Both the position numbers and the translations under genes were made by a program. Shown piece after piece: positions 52,852 through 63,229 of a stretch of DNA of 64,000 bases (positions are counted from its first letter, which is position 1; every line of letters begins with the position of its first letter). Under the pieces are notes generated by a model. It saw only the letters and a list, made by a program, of their open reading frames with translations. It made no database searches and was not told the origin of the DNA. Source of the DNA: Paraburkholderia acidicola (GTDB taxonomy: Bacteria; Pseudomonadota; Gammaproteobacteria; Burkholderiales; Burkholderiaceae); NCBI RefSeq assembly GCF_002362315.1, contig NZ_MTZV01000003.1:186001-250000 (forward strand). Direction: 5' to 3'.

Positions 52852-53879
52852 TTTCTCAACCTTGCGAGCCGGTACAGCAGCCATGCGCCGAGCACCTGCA
52901 GGCCGAATGCCAGATAGACGAGATTGCGGCCTGTCGGGTCGTACCACATCGCACCAAAATAAGCGGGATTAGTCAGGACCAGGAAGCTGCCGATCCCGAC
53001 CGGCAGCAGCGCCAGCACGAATGACGACAGCTTGGTCTCAGCGGTCATCGCCGTCAGTTCGCGCTCGGCCTGTTCGAGATCGCGCATGAACGACGCCATC
53101 CGGTCGAGCATCACATCAGCGCGACCACCGTATTTGACAGACAGACGAAGCACCGCACCGACCAGCTCGAGTTCACTGGCACGATAGATTCGCGCCACGT
53201 GATAGAGCGCCCGATCGATCTCGACTCCGGTACGCAGCATCCGCGATACATGATCGAGACATTCACGCAGCGGTGCATCGGTTGTCTGCAACGACGCCTG
53301 GAATGCCGCCGGCACACTGTTGCCAAGCACGATCAGCCGCACGATGCCATCGAGGAAAGACGGTAGTTGCCGCACGATCAGTTGTCTGCGCTTCTGCGAG
53401 CGCCAGGAAATGATGAAATAGAGCAGGAAGACGCAGCCGGTCAGCATTGCGACGGCGGCGGGCGCCCCGCCCTCATGCGCGGCCCAGACGCACAACGCGA
53501 CGCTGATTGCGACAGCCAGCACCGCCGGAATACGCGCGTCAGCGATACCGGCACGGCTCATCGTCGTTGCGAAGATGAACGCCAGCCGCGCGCGCAGGTA
53601 TTGCCACTTTGCCGGCCAGGACGAATCGGCGGCCAGCGCCTGTGGCTCTACCGGGCCATATCCGCTCGCGGACCGCGTCGATCCGGGGGCGACCGGAACA
53701 ACCGTCGCGCCGCGCACCAGACCGGGACCGCCCGGCTGGGCCGTCGCCATCCGGCTGTCGATGAAACGCTCCGTGCTCGCCTGCCCCTTGTGCTGCGCGC
53801 CACGATGCAGCACGAGCAGCGCCCCCGCCACGCACACCAGTGCGAGCGCGGCGAAGACCAAGGCGGCGACGCTAGACAT
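52848..53879 (-). CDS. tadB: TadB type II secretion F-domain membrane protein
   Basis: 343 residues from the ATG ([16 protein letters not shown]) that overlaps the tadA end by eight bases. An N-terminal helix is followed by an Ala/Pro-rich loop, two helices, and the T2SSF domain: RQLPSFLDGIVRLIVLGNSVPAAFQASLQ, then ELELVGAVLRLSVKYGGRADVMLDRMASFMRDLEQAERELTAMTAE. It pairs with TadC. Longer in-frame reading exists upstream but overlaps tadA heavily and is unlikely. Confidence 0.92.
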   Translation of the reverse strand: MSSVAALVFAALALVCVAGALLVLHRGAQHKGQASTERFIDSRMATAQPGGPGLVRGATVVPVAPGSTRSASGYGPVEPQALAADSSWPAKWQYLRARLAFIFATTMSRAGIADARIPAVLAVAISVALCVWAAHEGGAPAAVAMLTGCVFLLYFIISWRSQKRRQLIVRQLPSFLDGIVRLIVLGNSVPAAFQASLQTTDAPLRECLDHVSRMLRTGVEIDRALYHVARIYRASELELVGAVLRLSVKYGGRADVMLDRMASFMRDLEQAERELTAMTAETKLSSFVLALLPVGIGSFLVLTNPAYFGAMWYDPTGRNLVYLAFGLQVLGAWLLYRLARLRK

Positions 53880-55242
53880 TGAAGCCCCCGCCGAACCCAC
53901 CCGCGTTGCTGCCACCAAAGCCACTGCTGAATCCGCCCGAAGCCGCCGGCGTACCGCCCAACACCTGCCTGAACCGCGCGAGCTTCGGCGAGTGCGGATG
54001 AATACCGAGGGATACCCACTGGTCGATCTCTTCACCCTCGGCCGTCGTCACAGGCTCGTAGCGGTACAGCTCTTGCGTGGCGATAATGTTGTCGGAGAGC
54101 CCTGTTACTTCGGTGATCGACAGGATGCGCCGGCGACCATTCGATAACCGTCCGATCTGCACGATGAAATCGATCGCATTCGCGATCTGCCGACGCAAAC
54201 TCGACTCGGTGCCCTGAAAGCCCGCGAAGCCCGCCAGCATTTCGAGCCGGTACAGACATTCTCGCGGCGAACTCGCATGCACCGTACCCATCGAACCATC
54301 GTGGCCAGTGTTCATCGCTTGCAGCATTTCGAGCACTTCACCACCGCGCACTTCACCGACGATGATCCGATCCGGGCGCATCCGCAGCGTGTTACGCAGC
54401 AGGTCACGAATCGTCACGAGCCCCGTGCCATCGAACCCTCCCGGCCTGCTTTCGAGCCGCACCACGTGCGGATGGTTCAGCGACAGTTCGGCCGTGTCTT
54501 CGATGGTGACGACCCGCTCGACTTCGGGGATGTGAAACGCCAGCGCATTGAGCAGCGATGTCTTGCCCGAACTCGTCCCCCCAGACACCAGGATGTTACA
54601 GCGCGCCTGTACGGCCGCCTCGAGCAGTGCGCCGATCTCCGGGTTGTAGGTGCCGTTGCCGAGCAGATCGCCGGGACGCAGCGGGTCTTTGCGGAACTTG
54701 CGAATCGACACGATCGGCCCGTCGATCGACAGCGGCTCGATCACGACGTTGACCCGGCCACCGTCCTGCAAGCGCGCATCGACCATCGGGTTCGACTCAT
54801 CGAGTCGCCGCCCGATCGGCGCGAGAATGCGCCTCACGATACGCAGCAGGTGCGCGTTGTCGGCGAAGCGCACCTGGATCTTCGCCAGGATGCCGTGACG
54901 CGACACGTACACGTCGTTGTAGCCGTTGATGAGTATGTCCTCGACCGCCGGATCGCTCAGCAGATCTTCGATCGGGCCGAAGCCAGCGAGCTCCTTCGTC
55001 AACGCCTCGGCGATCAACCGCACTTCGCTCTCGTTGATCGGAATCCGGCGCAGCCGCACGAAGCTGTCCATTTCCAGGTCGACGAACTGGTTGATTGCGT
55101 TGCGCGACCAGCGACCGAACTCTGCACCGAGCTCTTCGATCCGCGTAAGCAGATGCTCGTGCGCAGCGTTCTTGATGTCCTGGAACTGCTGGCTATGCGC
55201 GAACGCAGGTGCGTCGTCGGCAAATTCGATATCTTTTGCCAT
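53872..55242 (-). CDS. tadA: TadA/CpaF secretion ATPase
   Basis: 456 residues. GspE-family ATPase: Walker [11 protein letters not shown] near residue 221, Asp box [10 protein letters not shown], Walker [17 protein letters not shown] and His box [18 protein letters not shown]. The N-terminal part has [23 protein letters not shown]. It powers Flp pilus assembly and retraction at the inner membrane. The last 25 residues are an unusual Gly/Phe/Ser tail ([20 protein letters not shown]). It is 3 bases after tadZ and overlaps tadB. Confidence 0.96.
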   Translation of the reverse strand: MAKDIEFADDAPAFAHSQQFQDIKNAAHEHLLTRIEELGAEFGRWSRNAINQFVDLEMDSFVRLRRIPINESEVRLIAEALTKELAGFGPIEDLLSDPAVEDILINGYNDVYVSRHGILAKIQVRFADNAHLLRIVRRILAPIGRRLDESNPMVDARLQDGGRVNVVIEPLSIDGPIVSIRKFRKDPLRPGDLLGNGTYNPEIGALLEAAVQARCNILVSGGTSSGKTSLLNALAFHIPEVERVVTIEDTAELSLNHPHVVRLESRPGGFDGTGLVTIRDLLRNTLRMRPDRIIVGEVRGGEVLEMLQAMNTGHDGSMGTVHASSPRECLYRLEMLAGFAGFQGTESSLRRQIANAIDFIVQIGRLSNGRRRILSITEVTGLSDNIIATQELYRYEPVTTAEGEEIDQWVSLGIHPHSPKLARFRQVLGGTPAASGGFSSGFGGSNAGGFGGGFNV

Positions 55243-55245
55243 CGT

Positions 55246-56487
55246 CTATGACCGCTTCTGTGAGGTTGGAATTAAATGCCTGAGCGCGCCAAGCGCGGAT
55301 CGGCCCCGCGAGGACGCTGCGGTCGGCGCCGCACCACCCAGCCGTTCAACGAGCGGCTCGAGCGCACGCACATACGGATCGCGCGCCACCGCATCGGCCA
55401 GCAACTGCCCCTGGTTCGCCGCCTGACCGAGTGCGACGCGCCGCTCTGGCAACGTCACGAGCAGCGGCACATCGAGACGCTGCACGATCTGCTCGACAGT
55501 GAGGCTCAACTTCGGCTCGTACTTGTTGACGATCAACCGGACGTTGTCCATATCGACGGACTCTTCGCGCAGCCCGTCGAGCACCGCAGCGGCCGATACG
55601 ATCGACGCCACGCCCTGATCGCAGACCAGCCAGGTTTCGTCGGCGGCCTGTACAACGTTCGCGATGAACTCGCTGTTGGTGAAACCGCCGAGATCAACGA
55701 TCTGCTGATCGAAGAATGCGCGCAGACGGTTCAACAGGCCAACGGATGCGGAATAGGACACCTCACGCATGTCCGCGAGATTCGGTGGCAGTGTCGTCAA
55801 TGCAAGGCCGCTCGCGTGTCGCGACAGTGCGGTGTGCACGAAAGTCTGATCGAAGCGGCGCAGATTGCGTACGGCTTCGACGAAATTGAATTCGCTGCGC
55901 GTATTGAGCAACAGCGTACCGTCGCCTTGCGGCAGACCGAGATCGAGAAGCGCAGCCTGCCTGCCCTGAGGCACGTCGCGCCGCTGCACGAGCACGGCAA
56001 GATTCGCAGCGAGTGTGCTTACACCCATGCCGACACGCGCACCGAGCAACACCGTGATGCGGCCGTGACGACTAACCGGTTCGACGAGATTGTCGATCGC
56101 CTGGCGTGTGATGCGCAGCGCGTCCTCTGCCGGCGCGGACAGATCGACGAAGTCACGCACGCCGGCACGCAACGCGGCCAGCGCGCTTTCGGGTTCTGCC
56201 AGAGAGCCGACCGCCACGATCTGCAGCCCAGGGTTCGCCGTACGGACGGCGCTCGCGGCCACGCTGGCCGCAGCCGCTCGACCACCTGAAAAATCGATGA
56301 ATACCAGCGACGGGTTCAGCGTAGCAATCCGCTGCGTGAGTTGCGCAGGGTCGAGCGTTGCAGCCTCGACGGCTCCCGCTGCGACGAGCGTACCCGCGAG
56401 CCAGCGCACGTGCTCGTCCGCCAGCGAAGCAAACACGAAGTAATCGGTGATCGCTCGCTCAGTCAACGAATGCGTTCTCGCGTTCAT
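55246..56487 (-). CDS. tadZ: TadZ/CpaE pilus localisation protein, MinD/ParA-like
   Basis: 413 residues from the ATG nine bases after GGAGG. An N-terminal receiver-like region (SLVFIDFSGGRAAAASVAAS, AALRAGVRDFVDLSAP) is followed by an atypical ParA/MinD ATPase: ITVLLGARVGMGVSTLAANLAV replaces the canonical KGGVGKT-type loop and lacks its signature lysine. Later segments (AALLDLGLPQGDGTLLLN, QQIVDLGGFTNSE) retain the fold. TadZ marks the pilus site at the pole and recruits TadA. Loss of canonical Walker residues is known in some TadZ. It begins the ATPase part of the locus. Confidence 0.9.
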   Translation of the reverse strand: MNARTHSLTERAITDYFVFASLADEHVRWLAGTLVAAGAVEAATLDPAQLTQRIATLNPSLVFIDFSGGRAAAASVAASAVRTANPGLQIVAVGSLAEPESALAALRAGVRDFVDLSAPAEDALRITRQAIDNLVEPVSRHGRITVLLGARVGMGVSTLAANLAVLVQRRDVPQGRQAALLDLGLPQGDGTLLLNTRSEFNFVEAVRNLRRFDQTFVHTALSRHASGLALTTLPPNLADMREVSYSASVGLLNRLRAFFDQQIVDLGGFTNSEFIANVVQAADETWLVCDQGVASIVSAAAVLDGLREESVDMDNVRLIVNKYEPKLSLTVEQIVQRLDVPLLVTLPERRVALGQAANQGQLLADAVARDPYVRALEPLVERLGGAAPTAASSRGRSALGALRHLIPTSQKRS

Positions 56488-56601
56488 GATGGACATCCTC
56501 CGGCGACGCCGACTGGAACAAGAAAGGCGCCGCCACATCGTCATCCGTACCGAAACCCGGCACGGCCCTGCATATCGTTACGCACCGCATCGCGCTCATC
56601 G

Positions 56602-58008
56602 TCATTTCGAAAATCCCGGTGCGGCATCGGGCGACAACGCGCCGCCGAGGAAAGAACGCCACACGGGCGCGTTGCGCTGCTCGCTCTGTTCACCCGGCGT
56701 CGACGGCAGCGCAGCGCCCTTCGCGATCGGTGACACCAGGTGCGGTGTCACGATGATTACGAGTTCCTTGTCCGTCTGTTGATAGGTCAACTGCTTGAAG
56801 AACGCACCGATGATCGGCAGGTCGCCGAGCACCGGCACCTTGTTGACATTCGACGCGGTCTCGCGATCGATCAGGCCGCCGATCATGAAGCTCTCACCAT
56901 CACCGAGTTCGACAGTGGTATCGGCGCGGCGCGTCGTGAGCGCCGGCACCGACACGCCGCTGATCGTCACAGCGTTCGTGAAATCGAGCTCGCTTGCTTC
57001 AGGCGCGACCTTTAACGCAATACGGTCCGGGCTGAGCACGGTGGGCGTGAGCGTAAGACCGACGCCATAAGGTTTGTATTCGATCGATGTCGTACCCAAA
57101 CCCTGCGGCACTGGCACTGGAATTTCGCCGCCGGCCAGGAAGCTCGCGCTTTGCCCCGATAACGCAACAAGCGTTGGCTCTGCGAGGATACGTGCCAGAT
57201 TGTTTGCTTCCATCAGGCTTAGATCGACTTGAATACCCCGCGTCGCCGAGTTGAATACCAGGTTGAAGGCCGACGAAATAGGCATGGTGGAGTTGAACTG
57301 CGGTGCTTGACCCAACGTAGCTGACGTGAGCGACGATGGTGAGAACGAACCAAACGTAAAGCCATTGTTCTGCTTCAGGATATTCAGCCCCACCTCTTTT
57401 AGCACCGACCGGCTGAACTCGACCACACGCACGTCGACCTGGACAACCGACCGCGTCCCGATAGTCGACGTATCGTAGATCCCACTGGCGTCTGCGCCAC
57501 CTGCTTCGACGCCTGCACCCTTTCCGCCCGAACTGGCACCGCCTTTCGATACGCGCTGGCCAGCCTCGATTTCTGCGGCGGCAACGGCGCGCTGATGAGT
57601 TTCCATCGTCGAGGCGGACCCGGAAATCAGCGCCGTGTCGCCAAGCACTTTTACGTTCGGCGTATCCGGGCCGATCAAGGTCCGCGATGCAGCCGCTGTC
57701 ACGTTGACCGTATAGGCAAGCGGGACATCGGTGCCACGTTCCCACAGCATCAGATTGGTCGTGCCCGGCGACTTGCCGATCAGCAGCACACCGCCGGCCT
57801 TGTCGCCTTTCACGATCAGCACATCGGCGACCGTCGGGTCGCCGATCGCTATGCGGCGCAAGGTATGTCCGCGCGCGACGATCTGCTGCGAACCCACCGA
57901 GACGTCAAGCGTCTGCGGCACGCCAGCGGCCTCGCTCGTCGCGGAAATGATGAGCGAAGCACCCCAGAGTACCAACGTCGCAAGGCAGGCCGAAATCTGT
58001 TTCTTCAT
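56602..58008 (-). CDS. cpaC: RcpA/CpaC outer-membrane secretin of the Tad system
   Basis: 468 residues from MKKQISACLATLVLWG. After a signal peptide come the BON-like N0 region (LDVSVGSQQIVARGHTLRRIAIGDPTVADVLIVK) and the secretin domain (GIQVDLSLMEANNLARILAEPTLVALSGQSASFLAGGEIPVPVPQ, then FMIGGLIDRETASNVNKVPVLGDLPIIGAFF). It forms the pore for pilus exit. The C-terminal tail after EQSEQRN is unconserved. Its stop lies 114 bases before tadZ. Confidence 0.95.
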   Translation of the reverse strand: MKKQISACLATLVLWGASLIISATSEAAGVPQTLDVSVGSQQIVARGHTLRRIAIGDPTVADVLIVKGDKAGGVLLIGKSPGTTNLMLWERGTDVPLAYTVNVTAAASRTLIGPDTPNVKVLGDTALISGSASTMETHQRAVAAAEIEAGQRVSKGGASSGGKGAGVEAGGADASGIYDTSTIGTRSVVQVDVRVVEFSRSVLKEVGLNILKQNNGFTFGSFSPSSLTSATLGQAPQFNSTMPISSAFNLVFNSATRGIQVDLSLMEANNLARILAEPTLVALSGQSASFLAGGEIPVPVPQGLGTTSIEYKPYGVGLTLTPTVLSPDRIALKVAPEASELDFTNAVTISGVSVPALTTRRADTTVELGDGESFMIGGLIDRETASNVNKVPVLGDLPIIGAFFKQLTYQQTDKELVIIVTPHLVSPIAKGAALPSTPGEQSEQRNAPVWRSFLGGALSPDAAPGFSK

Positions 58009-58047
58009 ATTCTTATGATGGCGTTTGAGCGCCACTCCCTGAAGCTA

Positions 58048-58962
58048 CTATTGGGCAACCGTCTCAGTGCGCCCGCCCCGTATCACCTCGATACCGCCAC
58101 CGGTGTGCTGGACCCTTGCGACCGGAGCGGTGAAGTGCGCTGGTACGATCGACCGACCGCCGCCGACACCTGACAACGCATCGAGTGCGATACCCGCCGC
58201 CGCGCGCGTCGAATCGCTGGCGGACGCGCCCTTCGCAAGTGCCGCGGTCTTGATTACCTCCGGTAGCGGTGGGAATGCTGACGGATCGACCGTCTCGTCA
58301 TCGCGTGGATTACGCAGCGCAAAGATCAGGCGGCCCGATGTTTCAGCAAGCGTCACTCGGTCAACGTCGGAGACTGGGATCGCAAGCACGGCCGTGCGCA
58401 CCATACCGTTTGGATCGTTGCCGTTGTCGTTGCCCGTGGTCGCATTCCCGAACGCAAGCACGCGCACCTTCGAAATCAACAGGCGTGCCTGGGTAGTGTC
58501 GATTTCACCGCCGCCGTTTGTACCGTCGCGCTTGAGGGTGAAGAACACGTCGACGAGATTGCCAGGACGCAGGCGGTTGCCGACCGCATTGCCGTCGTCG
58601 ACGCGCACGGCGAGCGCGCGTTCACCTGGCGTGATCTGTTCGGCCATGCCCGATGACAGTTGAGATTCGAGCACGGGCGAATCGGCGCCGATGTCCGACG
58701 CAGGAATACGCCCTGCGAGCAATGATGGGTCGGTAAACGCGCCGCTGGGATTGATGGGTAGCGACTGGACGCGCAGTGCATCCGCGGTGACCGGTTTGCC
58801 AGCGGGCAACAGACGGGTCGCGACCACGACAGGAAAACTGGTCTGCACGACAGAAGCCGGCGGTGCCGGTGGCGGCCGACGCGACAGCATCCAGGCAAAC
58901 ACGCCAAGCAGCAGTGCCAGCACGATCAATGCTCCTGCAATGATCCGGGTCAGTTTCGGCAT
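58048..58962 (-). CDS. cpaB: RcpC/CpaB pilus assembly protein
   Basis: 304 residues. A membrane-spanning N-terminus (LTRIIAGALIVLALLLGVFAWML) is followed by an SAF-like domain (VVVATRLLPAGKPVTADALRVQSLP, DSPVLESQLSSG) and RcpC domain (GERALAVRVDDGNAVGNRLRPGNLVDVFFTL). It links the secretin to the inner-membrane parts. It is 39 bases before the cpaC start and 91 bases after the tadE stop. Confidence 0.94.
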   Translation of the reverse strand: MPKLTRIIAGALIVLALLLGVFAWMLSRRPPPAPPASVVQTSFPVVVATRLLPAGKPVTADALRVQSLPINPSGAFTDPSLLAGRIPASDIGADSPVLESQLSSGMAEQITPGERALAVRVDDGNAVGNRLRPGNLVDVFFTLKRDGTNGGGEIDTTQARLLISKVRVLAFGNATTGNDNGNDPNGMVRTAVLAIPVSDVDRVTLAETSGRLIFALRNPRDDETVDPSAFPPLPEVIKTAALAKGASASDSTRAAAGIALDALSGVGGGRSIVPAHFTAPVARVQHTGGGIEVIRGGRTETVAQ

Positions 58963-59053
58963 GATGGTCCGCGCAATGAAATGGTCGCGTCCGCTCGACT
59001 GTTCAGCCGACGCGAACGATGTGACAACGGAGAACGAGGTGCAAGCGCGTCAG

Positions 59054-59557
59054 TCAAAGTATGCTCACCGGGTTGAGTTGCACCGTCGCGCTACTGGATA
59101 GCTGGCCCGGCAAGATTCCACTGAGCAGCGGCAGATTCGGCACGAGCGGGTGATTCGCATAGTCATAGTTCACCGTGACCGTGATGCATTGCATCGACGC
59201 GGCGGAGGCGGCGCAGGGAGCCGACACTGCAGTACCGCTCACACCACGGCTGATCATCGGCGCAGCCATACTTACTGCTGCGGTGGAGGCAGCGCTCACA
59301 CGCGCCGCAATCGCCAAAGTCACACTGCTTGCCGCTTGATAATTCAGTGCCGCGCGGGCCCCCTCTTCGCTAGCAAGCGTCAGGTTTTGTTGAGCAACAA
59401 AGATGAGACTGAACGTGACGATCGCGTAAAAGATAGCGAAAAACAGGGGGAACACTACCGCAAACTCGACAGCTGTCGCCCCGCGCTGCGGTTGTCGCGA
59501 AACGGTGCCTCTCCGTGATACGTCACGCACTGTCGATTGCTTCACAGACAGACTCAT
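59054..59557 (-). CDS. tadE: TadE-like pseudopilin
   Basis: 167 residues. The TadE motif is RGATAVEFAVVFPLFFAIFYAIVTFSLIFVAQQNLTLASEEGARAA, a single N-terminal helix with Glu at the sixth position after the RGA motif; the rest is periplasmic with two cysteines. TadE is a minor pseudopilin processed by TadV. Its ATG overlaps the tadV stop (ATGA) and GGAGG precedes it. Confidence 0.9.
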   Translation of the reverse strand: MSLSVKQSTVRDVSRRGTVSRQPQRGATAVEFAVVFPLFFAIFYAIVTFSLIFVAQQNLTLASEEGARAALNYQAASSVTLAIAARVSAASTAAVSMAAPMISRGVSGTAVSAPCAASAASMQCITVTVNYDYANHPLVPNLPLLSGILPGQLSSSATVQLNPVSIL

Positions 59558-60054
59558 TGCACACCTCCAGCAACCACTTGTAAGCCAAGCCAGACGACAG
59601 CAGGCAAAGTCAGACAGGCAGCAAATGGCGTAGAACGTTTGCCCACGAGTTCGAAGGTAGCTGCTTTGCTACGTACAAGCGAGGCTAGCCTCGTACGCGT
59701 TGTAATCAGCAACCAGACCGCATGAACACCGGCAATGAGACTCGCGACCACCCACAAACCTAGTAGCGCATGCATGCCGCACCATGCACCGAGGACTGCA
59801 AATACCTTGACGTCGGCTGCACCCATCATTCCGAGCGCGTAGAACGGCAGCAGTGCGACAAAGCCGATCGCCATGCCAATTGCTGCCTGCATTGGCGCAA
59901 GACCGAATGGACTGTGGTGAAGGAAGGCGCTCGCAAACGCGGCTGCCAGACCGGCACCGACGAGCGCATTCGATACACGTCGACTGTGGCAGTCGCTTAG
60001 CGCGACCGCCACAGTCCACGCGATGAACAGGAGGCTGTTAACTGGCACGTTCAT
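59554..60054 (-). CDS. tadV: TadV/CpaA prepilin peptidase
   Basis: 166 residues from MNVPVNSLLFIAW. Type IV prepilin peptidase fold with six helices. The two catalytic aspartates are Asp21 (SDCHSRRVSNALV) and Asp81 (GMMGAADVKVFAVLG, with the GxGxxD-like loop reading GMMGAAD). It cleaves Flp and the TadE/TadG pseudopilins. A start 19 codons upstream would overlap the hairpin downstream of flp and is not used. Confidence 0.91.
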   Translation of the reverse strand: MNVPVNSLLFIAWTVAVALSDCHSRRVSNALVGAGLAAAFASAFLHHSPFGLAPMQAAIGMAIGFVALLPFYALGMMGAADVKVFAVLGAWCGMHALLGLWVVASLIAGVHAVWLLITTRTRLASLVRSKAATFELVGKRSTPFAACLTLPAVVWLGLQVVAGGVQ

Positions 60055-60080
60055 CCCAGACTCGACAGGCAGAGCAAAAC

Positions 60081-60106
60081 GTGTGAATCGCGCAAGCGAT
60101 TCACAC
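60081..60106 (-). terminator. Stable hairpin between flp and tadV, partial terminator or mRNA stabiliser
   Basis: A perfect 11-bp stem (60081-60091 with 60096-60106) has a 4-base loop (TTGC on the transcribed minus-strand message). It is followed on that strand by GTTTTGC. It lies 75 bases after the flp stop and 27 before the tadV ATG. Confidence 0.65.
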
Positions 60107-60180
60107 ATCAATTGATAAAAATTGCCTGTATGCCCAGAGCAAGAGCCGTTGAACTCGTGATCCGGGCCACATCCGCCCGG

Positions 60181-60363
60181 TTAGCCGCCGCCGCTCGCGG
60201 TAGTAGGTAGCGCTGCTGCGACCGCGTTGAATGTGTTTATGAGCGCGGTTTTTACACCAGTGGTTGCCGTCACGATACCGATAGCAATCAACCCGGCAAT
60301 CAAGCCGTATTCGATCGCGGTAACCCCTTTGTTTTCTCTCAGGAACTTAGTGAACTTTTTCAT
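60181..60363 (-). CDS. flp: Flp/Fap major pilin
   Basis: 60 residues. MKKFTKFLRENKG is the leader, cleaved by TadV before Val14, giving the mature start VTAIEYGLIAGLIAIGIV with Glu at +5 and Tyr at +6, the invariant Flp pair. The hydrophobic helix is followed by a short tail ending TTASGGG. It is the first gene of the tad locus, expected to be the most highly expressed. Confidence 0.96.
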   Translation of the reverse strand: MKKFTKFLRENKGVTAIEYGLIAGLIAIGIVTATTGVKTALINTFNAVAAALPTTASGGG

Positions 60364-62727
<2,364 letters not shown>

Positions 62728-63229
62728 CAAGCGTCAACCACGACACAGCCGGGATGCAGCGCGTCACACCCGGCTGGTCAGCGCAAGGCACGGTAGTTCA
62801 AGATGCATAGCGCAACGGCGCGCGGAGACCTTCAACCATCGCACCAGAACAAACAGCGAGGAGCAGCTTGCCTGATCAACGGCTCTTGACCTCTCACGCG
62901 GCCCGCACGACGCTCGCGTCGTTGCGGTCGTCGCGTAGTGTGGTGATAACGCCGCGACTCATGAATCCCCGACTAGGCAGCCACCCACCTGGCTGGGTAA
63001 CATCAGCGGCGGAACATCGCTATTGGGAATGCAGCTGTTGGGAATGCAGTTGGCAGTACAGGGGCCGTGCAACACAAATAATCGGCGAGGTCGCGCGCTT
63101 CATCTTCATCGGAGCGCGCAACGCAACAACCTCGCTACGCAGTACACACTGAGAGCTAGATAAACGTTCGCGATCCAGCCGCTTAGACGGCATACTCGCA
63201 TCACAAGAACGGCCAACGAGGGCAATCCG
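62728..63229 (+). other. Non-coding space before the POTRA transporter gene
   Basis: 502 bases. No convincing gene in any frame. It contains an imperfect 15-bp tandem repeat (63023-63052). No intrinsic terminator was identified after the lipoprotein gene, so read-through into the transporter gene is possible. Confidence 0.5.
63023..63052 (+). repeat. 15-bp tandem repeat
   Basis: TTGGGAATGCAGCTG followed directly by TTGGGAATGCAGTTG, one mismatch. It lies about 180 bases upstream of the transporter ATG; it may be a regulator site or a slip-strand duplication. Confidence 0.5.
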
